The notes: generated by a model from the sequence alone, not told the origin. A stretch of DNA of 6,125 nt from CAYSND01 sp964642235 (GCA_964642235.1 CAZXOP010000117.1:1-6125); one strand, 5' to 3'. Numbered from the stretch's first letter, positions 1-6,098 are shown. Program-made: numbers and translations.

Positions 1-465
1 TTAGAGATTAATAATCTACTTCAGTTTTACGAAGCAGATGGTATTTTATATTTCTACCTAAGGAAGAGCGTCGGAGACTTGGTGAATGATAATATGAAAA
101 AAGAGGGAACCTCAGTTCAGATCCCCTCTCCTTACCTCTTCTCTACACGCTATATTATTAACGGAAAAGATAAAGAGGCTAAACTTCAGCTTTCATTAGA
201 TCAGACTCTCTTTAATCAGTACCTTTTGATGGTTAAGGGAATCGTTTCTATTATGACTTTAGAAGATTATAACATGTTTAATGGTGGGAATGTCTCGGAA
301 AAAGAGTTTTTAGAGTTTAAGAGTGAATTCCTCTCCATTATTAACCTCCTTACAGATGCCCAGTCTAAATATAAGATAACATTTAATCTTATTCCCTACA
401 TAGACGAAGACCGTCCCTGGGGTAATTTGAATCTTAATTCTATAAAAAAGGTGGCTAAAAATTAG
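1..465 (+). CDS. Hypothetical protein, 3' end of a gene cut by the window's left edge
   Basis: The reading frame is open from the first base to a TAG stop at 463-465, giving 154 visible residues with no upstream stop. I therefore read it as the C-terminal part of a longer protein. The TTG at 79, GTG at 82 and ATG at 94 are in-frame codons inside the frame, and none is a convincing start. I do not recognise the family. The visible part has no signal peptide or transmembrane segment. It mixes charged stretches with hydrophobic segments (for example around LFNQYLLMVKGIVSIM and EFLSIINLLTD), suggesting a soluble, mainly helical middle followed by a beta-like end (YKITFNLIPYIDEDRPWGNL). The stop codon lies inside a stem-loop that probably terminates the transcript. 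The next gene is convergent, so there is no operon partner downstream. The coding call is fairly safe, but the function is unknown. Confidence 0.7.
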   Translation, partial: LEINNLLQFYEADGILYFYLRKSVGDLVNDNMKKEGTSVQIPSPYLFSTRYIINGKDKEAKLQLSLDQTLFNQYLLMVKGIVSIMTLEDYNMFNGGNVSEKEFLEFKSEFLSIINLLTDAQSKYKITFNLIPYIDEDRPWGNLNLNSIKKVAKN

Positions 466-473
466 TCACCTTC
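442..473. terminator. Bidirectional intrinsic terminator between convergent genes
   Basis: An 11-bp stem pairs 448-458 with 462-472 around an AAA loop (459-461). All pairs are Watson-Crick except one G-T at 454/466. On the minus strand the stem is followed by six T (complement of the A-run 444-449), a classical intrinsic terminator placed 26 bp past the stop of the lipoprotein gene. On the plus strand it is followed by CTTTTG, a weaker tail. The TAG stop of the left-hand gene is within the 3' arm. Confidence 0.8.
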
Positions 474-498
474 TTTTGAATAGCACTCTTTTAAGTTA

Positions 499-1641
499 CT
501 ACCACCCAAGAATGGTGGTCATTCCTATATCTATTGTGTCATAAGTATAACTCCAAGTAGCCTCATCTGATGAGCGGACTACATAAGTACCTGCTTGTAA
601 AACCTTACCTCTTGGGTAACCTGACCAGTTAGCATTAAGTTTTCCCCCCTGTCCTGGATAAGGGAGTTGGGCACACTCTAACACTCTCGTCCCTGTAGAT
701 TTATCGTTGATATAAGCCACCACATTCTTTTTAGCCCCATATTCCCAATTCCAATGATATGTAAAGATAAGCTCTATATGAGTAGCTTTTTTAAGGGTGA
801 ACTCAGGATATCCTTTAGGGTTACCTTGCGAGACACCGGCAATGGAGGCAATATGTAAAATGACTCCACCCCCTTTATTCGTACAGTATGTTAAAGCTGC
901 CGCATAATCTACAGGATAAGAGACCCCGCCAACAAAAAAGGTATCTGCTATCGTAATATCACCTGCATGTTTATTGAGCACTACTGCTTTACCGTTAACT
1001 GTAGTAGTGATACTTTCAGCGGTATAAGATGTAACAACCATATTAGTAACTCCCGATGGAAGGGTTATAACAACAGTTTTAGTCCCTTCGTTATAGGCAT
1101 AAGTTCCGGCCTCTTTTACGACAAAACCATTCATCTCCGGTATAGGGACATAGAGGGTACATTTCAAGTCTGATGCAAAAAGATAGATGTTATTATCCAC
1201 TTTCCATTTACCTACAAAAGAGGCAGCAGAGACGGCAACCCCTAACTGTGTTATAGTGGCTGACTCTTCTTTATAATTAATGTTACTGTTACTCTCCTTA
1301 CCATTGGTATTATCCTTGAAAGCACCGGCTCTTACTGTTATTTTACCTCCTGTTTTAGTAGTAAGCGTGGCATTGGCAGAAGCAGTAATATTCAAGGTGT
1401 TACCCTCTTTAATCACTGTAAACCAGTCACCCTCTTGAGTGAAAGACCACTCTTTTTGATTAGTAGTAACAGTTATAGTCTGTTTTTCTCCCGCAGAATT
1501 TAACTCAATAGCTTGTGGGGAGAGAGAAAGAGTAGGCTCAATTACGGCGACCAAGTCGCAAGAGGTTAACATCAGCAAAGATGTTGATATCAAAAAAAGC
1601 GCGATAAGACTCTTTCCGATGATTTTTCTAATAGTAACCAT
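499..1641 (-). CDS. Lipoprotein with BACON-like domain and uncharacterised C-terminal region
   Basis: This 380-residue protein begins with a lipoprotein signal peptide: basic MVTIRKIIGK, a hydrophobic core, then the lipobox L25-T-S-C28. Cys28 is the predicted lipidated residue. Residues about 36-134 resemble a BACON (Bacteroidetes-associated carbohydrate-binding often N-terminal) domain: the SLSPQAIELNSAG opening, the W73-F-T-V core and the closing ATITQLG strand. A polar N/K/S-rich insertion at about 107-126 sits before the last strand. Residues about 141-225 (FVGKWKVDNNIYLF...) look like a small beta-sheet domain of lipocalin-like type. Residues about 229-380 are beta-rich and aromatic, with a late segment AGTYVVRSSDEATWSY; I cannot assign a family. 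It probably sits in the outer membrane or periplasm. The residues after Cys28 (DLVAVIE) are not a clear surface-export signal. No SusC/SusD pair or glycosidase adjoins it, so a glycan-binding role is only a guess. It appears to be transcribed alone, with its own terminator. Confidence 0.85.
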   Translation of the reverse strand: MVTIRKIIGKSLIALFLISTSLLMLTSCDLVAVIEPTLSLSPQAIELNSAGEKQTITVTTNQKEWSFTQEGDWFTVIKEGNTLNITASANATLTTKTGGKITVRAGAFKDNTNGKESNSNINYKEESATITQLGVAVSAASFVGKWKVDNNIYLFASDLKCTLYVPIPEMNGFVVKEAGTYAYNEGTKTVVITLPSGVTNMVVTSYTAESITTTVNGKAVVLNKHAGDITIADTFFVGGVSYPVDYAAALTYCTNKGGGVILHIASIAGVSQGNPKGYPEFTLKKATHIELIFTYHWNWEYGAKKNVVAYINDKSTGTRVLECAQLPYPGQGGKLNANWSGYPRGKVLQAGTYVVRSSDEATWSYTYDTIDIGMTTILGW

Positions 1642-1687
1642 AATAAAATTTTTATGTTAATTAATCAAAACTTAGCTAACAATTAAG

Positions 1688-1721
1688 GTCACATAGAATA
1701 CAAATATCGATTAAATGTGAC
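1688..1721. repeat. Inverted repeat flanking the putative lipoprotein-gene promoter
   Basis: GTCACAT (1688-1694) and its exact reverse complement ATGTGAC (1715-1721) are separated by 20 bases. The arms lie on either side of the candidate -7 box at 1701-1708, so they could be an operator. They could also form a stem-loop in read-through RNA from the upstream hydrolase genes. No T-run follows on the minus strand, so it is a poor terminator. Confidence 0.35.
1701..1708 (-). promoter_or_regulatory. Candidate -7 box for the lipoprotein gene
   Basis: On the minus strand this reads GATATTTG, seven of eight positions matching the exact boxes found upstream of two other genes here (TATATTTG), with G in place of the first T of TAnnTTTG. 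No TTG element is present at the expected 19-21 bp upstream. A start near 1697-1694 would give a leader of about 53-56 nt. A second weak candidate, AAGTTTTG on the minus strand, lies nearer the start codon. Confidence 0.35.
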
Positions 1722-1735
1722 AAGTAATTACTTGT
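1720..1735. repeat. Perfect 16-bp palindrome over the stop codon of the amidotransferase-like gene
   Basis: ACAAGTAATTACTTGT is identical to its own reverse complement and contains the TAA stop (1728-1730). As RNA it can form a 6-bp stem with an AATT loop. The T5 run follows it only on the plus strand, so for the minus-strand gene it is at best a weak terminator. It shares two bases with the adjacent inverted repeat. Confidence 0.4.
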
Positions 1736-2555
1736 TTTTCACCGTATTTATAAGCCAGTTAAATAAAGGGAGAAATGTATCGTCTCCTGCCGAAACAAGT
1801 CCTTCAGGATGGAACTGAACTCCCAACACATTTTTAACATCTTTTCTTGCTGCACCAATAGGCTCTATTGCCTCCACTATCCCGTCACTTGAACGGGCAG
1901 TAACCTTAAAACAGGGGGCAATATCTTTGACAGCTTGATGATGGTAAGAGTTAACTGCTATTGAATCCACTAATAACAATGAGTGTAAAACGGAGCCACT
2001 CTCGATATGAATGGAGTGTGTGCCATACTCCCTTGGTGCACTCTGACGATGTTTAACGGTAGAGATGGGGACTTGCGATGGAATATCTTGGTAAAGAGTC
2101 CCACCAAAAGCAACATTCAGTACTTGACAGCCACGACAGATCCCAAGAACCGGCACCCCCCTTGTGACTGCCATCTTTGCAAGTAACATATCAAAGGCAT
2201 CCCTTTTAGGGGCAATTTCTCCCATTGCCCTTAAGGGCTCCTCACCATAATTTTTTAAAGGATCCACATCCTCCCCTCCTGTCATAACCAGACCATCTAT
2301 GACTCCAAGAACTCTTGCCAACTCTGTGGAATCGGAGGTCATTGGAATAACCAAAGGGACTCCCCCCGCTTTTTTTATTGCATTGATATATGTAAGAGGA
2401 GCCGCAGCCATCCCCTCTTCAGCAGTAGAAGAGACCCCTATTATCGGGGCAGCTAAACGAATAGGAGTTGGGAGCTTTGTCCCTTTTTTTTGAGCACTAA
2501 TCTGCATTGAGAAGCAGCAGAGAATAATAAGCAAAACCGAAAGAAATCTTTTCAT
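1728..2555 (-). CDS. Exported class I glutamine amidotransferase-like hydrolase (peptidase C26 / PuuD-like)
   Basis: This 275-residue protein has an N-terminal signal peptide (MKRFLSVLLIILCCFSMQ) with a likely cut after S-A-Q at residue 22. The rest is one class I glutamine-amidotransferase domain of the gamma-glutamyl hydrolase type. It shows the early GGEDVDP motif (93-99), the nucleophile elbow G-I-C140-R-G-C with FGGTLYQD following, and the His-Glu pair of the triad in QFH249-P-E251. All three triad residues are present, so it should be active. Family members hydrolyse gamma-glutamyl amide bonds, for example gamma-glutamyl-GABA by cytosolic PuuD. The signal peptide places this one in the periplasm or outside, so its substrate is more likely a gamma-glutamyl peptide or related amide (inference). 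It lies 12 bp downstream of the serine hydrolase gene and is almost certainly co-transcribed. No Shine-Dalgarno precedes the ATG; the upstream bases are AT-rich. Confidence 0.92.
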   Translation of the reverse strand: MKRFLSVLLIILCCFSMQISAQKKGTKLPTPIRLAAPIIGVSSTAEEGMAAAPLTYINAIKKAGGVPLVIPMTSDSTELARVLGVIDGLVMTGGEDVDPLKNYGEEPLRAMGEIAPKRDAFDMLLAKMAVTRGVPVLGICRGCQVLNVAFGGTLYQDIPSQVPISTVKHRQSAPREYGTHSIHIESGSVLHSLLLVDSIAVNSYHHQAVKDIAPCFKVTARSSDGIVEAIEPIGAARKDVKNVLGVQFHPEGLVSAGDDTFLPLFNWLINTVKNK

Positions 2556-2567
2556 TGTATCTAAGTA

Positions 2568-4121
2568 TTATTTAGTTTTAACCCAAGGACCGAAATCTTC
2601 ACCATAATTAAAGTCCACCTCAAAAGAGAGAACTTTATTTCCTTTCTTGTTGAAAGTAAATGTAATAGGAAACTTATGCCCATCAGACCTAAAGGAGAAT
2701 TCATTTCCTGAGACATGAGTTAATTCATGCTTCCACCCATATTTTCCTATTGTTATATAGAGTTTATTCTCTTCTTGGGTAATCTCCGCTCCTCCAAACG
2801 GAGCCTCCTTGGTATATTTCCCCACTAACGCATTTAGATTTTGAGGAGCAGGTAGAACCACCTTTTCCCCCTCTTTAGCCTCTTTTGCATCAAAATCACT
2901 CCTCTCCTCTGCCCACCACTCTTTCAAATACTCACTATTCCAATCCCGAAGTTCTGTCGTAGGCACACCATAGAAAAGGTCTGCCACTCTTCGCATTATG
3001 GCATATCGAGGAGATGCAGGAACCTCAGAGTTACAAAGAACCATCAACCCTAATTTAAGTTCGGGGACGAAGGCACATATTGCAGTATATCCCCAAGTGG
3101 TACCTGTGTGGAAAATAAGCTTATACTTATTATTCTGCTCCACATACCAACAATGACCATAAAGTCTTATATATGTGGAGTCTTGAGAAACTATTGTCTG
3201 CCCTCTATGCAGAAAGTCCATATTTTTTTTAGAGAGGACCTGTTTATCCCCCACTTTTCCATTGTTTATGTGGAAATCTGCCCACTTAACCATATCTGAA
3301 ACTGAGGAGTTTACACTCCCTGCCGGACCTATAACAGTGAGCCAATGCAGAGCCTGCTCCTCCCCATAAATAGGGGAGACATACATCGAGTCTTTAACAT
3401 ACCAAAAGTCGTGAGGGATGGTAGAGTGTTCCCCGGCCGACTCAAACCCCTCTTGATTCATGGTGGTCGCAGACATCCCTATAGGTTCTAAAATCCTCTC
3501 CTTTAAGTTCTGCTCCCAACTCTTACCTGTCTTCTTTTCGATAACTTTTGAAGCGATTAGGAAAGTAATGTTATTATATGAATAGACATTTCTAAAACTA
3601 TAAGCCGGTTTTAAGAGGTGAAGCATTTGATAGACATCTTCTCTATCATACCCTAAATTAGGAATATATGTCCCTGCCTGTCCCCTAATCCCCGTTTTAT
3701 GTGTCATAAGGTCTTTAACTAACAGATTATTCTCTACCCAATCGTCATAAAGATCTAAATCGGGAAGGATGTTTTTAACTGTGTCGTTCCACGATACAAG
3801 CCCCTCATCCACCAAAGAGGCCATTACAGAGGCTGTAAATGACTTGGAGACAGACCCTATCTGATAAATAGAGTTTTCATCAACCGGGACATTCTTGCCA
3901 AATTCCCTGACACCATACCCTTTAGATAGGAGCACTTTACCATCTTTTATAACGGCAAAAGAGAGACCGGGAATGCGCCAGTCACTACGAACCTTAGCCA
4001 CATATTCATCTATTTGAGATACAATAGCGTCCTGTCGGTCATCACAAACCTGCGCGTAGGAGTTTGAAAAAAATGCTGTAAAAAGGAGAGTCAGCAGAAA
4101 AGGGAAAAAATATTTCTTCAT
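2568..4121 (-). CDS. Exported serine hydrolase, beta-lactamase/peptidase S12 family, with DUF3471-like C-terminus
   Basis: This 517-residue protein has a signal peptide ending S-Y-A-Q (cut after residue 24). Residues about 33-385 form a beta-lactamase-type serine hydrolase domain (Pfam Beta-lactamase, PF00144). It has the S90-V-S-K93 catalytic motif, Y182-N-N184 in the position of the Y-x-N motif, and H338-T-G340 in the position of KTG. HTG rather than KTG is known from D-Ala-D-Ala peptidases such as R61 and related esterases, so a peptidase or esterase role is more likely than antibiotic hydrolysis. Residues about 428-517 (LNALVGKY...) match the small beta-sheet domain (DUF3471 type) often attached to these enzymes, linked by an acidic, lysine-rich segment (about 405-424). 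It is the first gene of a two-gene operon with the amidotransferase-like hydrolase and is divergent from radA. The exact substrate cannot be told. Confidence 0.92.
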   Translation of the reverse strand: MKKYFFPFLLTLLFTAFFSNSYAQVCDDRQDAIVSQIDEYVAKVRSDWRIPGLSFAVIKDGKVLLSKGYGVREFGKNVPVDENSIYQIGSVSKSFTASVMASLVDEGLVSWNDTVKNILPDLDLYDDWVENNLLVKDLMTHKTGIRGQAGTYIPNLGYDREDVYQMLHLLKPAYSFRNVYSYNNITFLIASKVIEKKTGKSWEQNLKERILEPIGMSATTMNQEGFESAGEHSTIPHDFWYVKDSMYVSPIYGEEQALHWLTVIGPAGSVNSSVSDMVKWADFHINNGKVGDKQVLSKKNMDFLHRGQTIVSQDSTYIRLYGHCWYVEQNNKYKLIFHTGTTWGYTAICAFVPELKLGLMVLCNSEVPASPRYAIMRRVADLFYGVPTTELRDWNSEYLKEWWAEERSDFDAKEAKEGEKVVLPAPQNLNALVGKYTKEAPFGGAEITQEENKLYITIGKYGWKHELTHVSGNEFSFRSDGHKFPITFTFNKKGNKVLSFEVDFNYGEDFGPWVKTK

Positions 4122-4152
4122 AATGATTGGTAGTGAAAAGTTAAAATCTCCA

Positions 4153-4160
4153 CAAATATA
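4153..4160 (-). promoter_or_regulatory. -7 promoter box of the two-hydrolase operon
   Basis: On the minus strand this reads TATATTTG, an exact match to the Bacteroidota primary-sigma -7 consensus TAnnTTTG. Its last G is 31 bp before the serine hydrolase ATG, giving a predicted leader of roughly 25-28 nt. I see no TTG at the -33 position. The box is two bases from the divergent radA box. Confidence 0.65.
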
Positions 4161-4162
4161 AC

Positions 4163-4170
4163 TATTTTTG
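4163..4170 (+). promoter_or_regulatory. -7 promoter box of radA
   Basis: TATTTTTG matches TAnnTTTG exactly and ends 17 bp before the radA ATG, predicting a short leader of about 11-14 nt without a Shine-Dalgarno sequence. The best -33 candidate is a TTA at 4141-4143 with 19-bp spacing, a weak match to TTG. Confidence 0.6.
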
Positions 4171-4187
4171 TAGTAAGTAATATATCT

Positions 4188-5603
4188 ATGGCAAAAGTTA
4201 AAAAAGGTTGGTTTTGTTCCTCTTGTGGAAATGAGAGTTCCAAGTGGTTAGGCAGATGCCCTGCCTGCGGCGAGTGGAATACCATGGTGGAAGAGATTGT
4301 CTCCAAGGAGGGGAGTTCCGGTAATGTGGGACAACGCGACCGCTCTTTGCTTAACGAAACCAATCCCCGTCCAACCCTTATAAAGGATATTTCCATTTCA
4401 AATGAGAGTCGCATCTCCATTGGAAGTCCGGAAATAGAGAGAATCCTCGGTGGGGGGATAGTCGAAGGGTCAATGATTCTCATTGCAGGGGAACCTGGGA
4501 TTGGAAAATCGACCCTCTCGCTCCAAATTCCACTCTATTGTAAGACAATAAAGACTCTTTATGTCTCCGGAGAGGAGTCCCCAAGGCAAATAAAACTCCG
4601 TGCCCGGAGATTGGAACAAGGACTCCCTAAGGGTGAAGGGGAACTTGAAGACAATTGTTATATTCTAGGAGAGACCCTCCTCGAAAATATAATAACTCGT
4701 GCCAAGGAACTCTCCCCCGAACTCCTTATCATCGACTCGATTCAGACCATTTATAGTGATTCTCTCGACTCCTCGCCGGGGTCAGTTTCACAGGTTAGAG
4801 AGTGTGCCGCCACGCTCCTCAGATATGCTAAGGAGAGCAATATCCCAACTATTCTTATCGGGCATATAACTAAAGATGGGGCTATTGCAGGTCCCAAAGT
4901 ATTGGAACATATAGTGGATGTGGTACTCCAATTCGAAGGGGATACCCGCCACTCTTACCGTATTCTCCGCAGCATTAAAAATCGTTACGGCTCGACTGCC
5001 GAACTTGCAATTTTCGAGATGACAGGGGTGGGTCTTAGAGAGGTTAGCAACCCTTCAGAGATCCTTACTCCGATGCACCAACAGAACCTCAGCGGAATAG
5101 CAGTTAGTGCAATGTTGGACGGTACCCGTCCATTTCTTATTGAGATTCAGGCGCTTGTCTCCACTGCTGCTTATGGAGTGGCACAACGCTCCGCAACAGG
5201 TTTTGACAGTCGCAGACTCAATATGCTCCTTGCGGTTCTTGAAAAGAGGGCAGGGTTCAAACTTGCTGCCAAGGATGTTTTTCTAAATATTGCAGGAGGG
5301 ATGAAGGTCTCCGATCCTGCTTGCGATCTTGCGGTGGTCTGCTCAGTCCTCTCTTCTAACTTTGACCTTCCGATCTCTTCTCAGATTTGCTTTGCAGGGG
5401 AGGTAGGTTTAAGTGGGGAGATACGCCCTGTCGGACAGATAGATAGAAGGATTTCAGAGGCCGAAAGACTTGGCTATCATACCATCTATATCTCCTCATT
5501 CAGCCACCAGACAGAGAAGAAGAAAAAGAAAACAGAGGGGGGCATCCAAGTAATAGAGGTAGCCGATATCCCGGCACTCTGCAGATCGTTATTTAAAGGG
5601 TAA
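4188..5603 (+). CDS. radA: DNA repair protein RadA (branch-migration ATPase)
   Basis: The 471 residues are full length for RadA (about 460 in E. coli). An N-terminal zinc finger has C10, C13, C24 and C27. The RecA-like ATPase core follows, with Walker A G101-E-P-G-I-G-K-S-T109, Walker B LLIID (179-183), and the RadA-specific motif at 264-268, here K-N-R-Y-G instead of the usual K-N-R-F-G. The C-terminal third (about 300-470) is the Lon-protease-like domain, with NIAGGMKVSDPACDLAV (367-383) and GEVGLSGEIRPV (404-415). RadA drives branch migration of recombination intermediates and works with RecA in the cytoplasm. A lysine-rich stretch (K444-K448) interrupts the domain near its end. ATG 4188 is chosen because it places the zinc finger at the usual distance from the N-terminus. 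It is divergent from the hydrolase operon and convergent with the thioesterase gene, whose stop is 2 bp away. Confidence 0.98.
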   Translation: MAKVKKGWFCSSCGNESSKWLGRCPACGEWNTMVEEIVSKEGSSGNVGQRDRSLLNETNPRPTLIKDISISNESRISIGSPEIERILGGGIVEGSMILIAGEPGIGKSTLSLQIPLYCKTIKTLYVSGEESPRQIKLRARRLEQGLPKGEGELEDNCYILGETLLENIITRAKELSPELLIIDSIQTIYSDSLDSSPGSVSQVRECAATLLRYAKESNIPTILIGHITKDGAIAGPKVLEHIVDVVLQFEGDTRHSYRILRSIKNRYGSTAELAIFEMTGVGLREVSNPSEILTPMHQQNLSGIAVSAMLDGTRPFLIEIQALVSTAAYGVAQRSATGFDSRRLNMLLAVLEKRAGFKLAAKDVFLNIAGGMKVSDPACDLAVVCSVLSSNFDLPISSQICFAGEVGLSGEIRPVGQIDRRISEAERLGYHTIYISSFSHQTEKKKKKTEGGIQVIEVADIPALCRSLFKG

Positions 5604-5605
5604 TT

Positions 5606-6070
5606 CTACTCAGATTCGGAGCCTCCGAAGAGCATCTCTTTGGCTTTCTCAGGAGAGAATGTAAAAAATGTAAGTATAGAGTCGGCACAGAGTTCATCTG
5701 ACTGATTATAAATGGCTGCCTTAAGGATAATAACATTACGTTTCTGTTCTACTATAGAGGCACGAATCGTTAAATGGGTATCTGTGGTATATACAGGTTT
5801 TCTAAATCGGGTCTCCATTTTGGAGGTTACCCCTGTGGTCTGTAATTTAGTAGTCACCACCCAAGCAGCCGCCTCATCCATAAGTAGGGACTGAATCCCT
5901 CCATGCAGAGTATTATACCACCCCTGAAACTGAGGCTGCGGTTTCCAGATAGAGACCACTTCATCCCCATCCTCATAAAACTCCATCTTTACTCCTGCAT
6001 TATTATTAGGTGCACAACCAAAACAGTTATATCCTTCGAGATGTGCCCATGGGTTTTTGATTTTTTGCAT
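5606..6070 (-). CDS. Hotdog-fold thioesterase, PaaI/4HBT family
   Basis: This 154-residue protein is the length of a single hotdog domain. It carries the family signature W51-Y-N-T-L-H-G-G-I-Q-S-L-L-M-D-E-A (51-67), in which the HGG turn (56-58) and D65/E66 lie on the central helix and are the expected catalytic region. An N-terminal C16-F-G-C19 followed by PNNNAGVKMEF is a recurring variant in one branch of the family and may shape the substrate pocket. The final strand pair runs through about 127-139 (LCADSILTFFTFS). Relatives hydrolyse acyl-CoA thioesters in the cytoplasm, usually as dimers or tetramers. No neighbouring gene hints at which acyl-CoA, and no phenylacetate genes are present, so a paaI name is not justified. 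It appears to be monocistronic, with its own promoter box upstream. Confidence 0.9.
   Translation of the reverse strand: MQKIKNPWAHLEGYNCFGCAPNNNAGVKMEFYEDGDEVVSIWKPQPQFQGWYNTLHGGIQSLLMDEAAAWVVTTKLQTTGVTSKMETRFRKPVYTTDTHLTIRASIVEQKRNVIILKAAIYNQSDELCADSILTFFTFSPEKAKEMLFGGSESE
5615..5629. terminator. Short hairpin just past the radA stop (possible weak terminator)
   Basis: TTCGGA (5615-5620) and TCCGAA (5624-5629) form a 6-bp stem with a GCC loop, starting 12 bp after the radA stop and inside the 3' end of the convergent thioesterase gene. No T-run follows on either strand, so termination here is uncertain. Confidence 0.2.
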
Positions 6071-6090
6071 CTTGCGTTAATTTTAATGAA

Positions 6091-6098
6091 CAAATATA
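6091..6098 (-). promoter_or_regulatory. -7 promoter box of the thioesterase gene
   Basis: The minus strand reads TATATTTG, an exact TAnnTTTG match and the same eight bases as the box before the serine hydrolase gene. It ends 20 bp before the ATG, predicting a leader of about 14-17 nt with no Shine-Dalgarno. No TTG is seen at the -33 spacing. Confidence 0.6.

Noticed and set aside
501..519. ACCACC / GGTGGT inverted repeat at the end of the lipoprotein gene, considered as a terminator
   Set aside because: The stem has only 6 bp with a 7-base loop, lies in coding sequence, and no T-tract follows on the minus strand. The stronger stem-loop at 448-472 with six T explains termination.
967..1173. 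Short plus-strand open frame inside the lipoprotein gene
   Set aside because: It is antisense to a well-supported coding region, with no start signal or family resemblance. The same applies to the short frames at 2299-2493, 3108-3299 and 5712-5894.
1688..1721. Resemblance of the TCACA/TGTGA arms to a Crp site
   Set aside because: The arms face the wrong way (TCACA first, TGTGA second) and are separated by about 20 bases instead of six, so it does not fit the Crp consensus.
2568..4121. Annotation of the serine hydrolase as an antibiotic-resistance beta-lactamase
   Set aside because: The HTG motif, the DUF3471-like C-terminus and the operon context favour a peptidase or esterase. Nothing in the sequence shows beta-lactam hydrolysis.
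4118..4483. 121-residue minus-strand open frame overlapping the start of radA, possibly feeding into the serine hydrolase gene
   Set aside because: It lies antisense to the conserved zinc finger and Walker A region of radA and has no recognisable domain. It spans the divergent promoter region and is explained as a shadow of radA.
5513..5542. Purine-rich tract with a G6 run in radA, considered as a phase-variation or slippage site
   Set aside because: The run is short, encodes an acceptable lysine-rich loop plus T-E-G-G, and lies in a housekeeping gene. Similar six-base C runs occur in the lipoprotein and amidotransferase-like genes (644-649, 2156-2161, 2362-2367), so it is not special.
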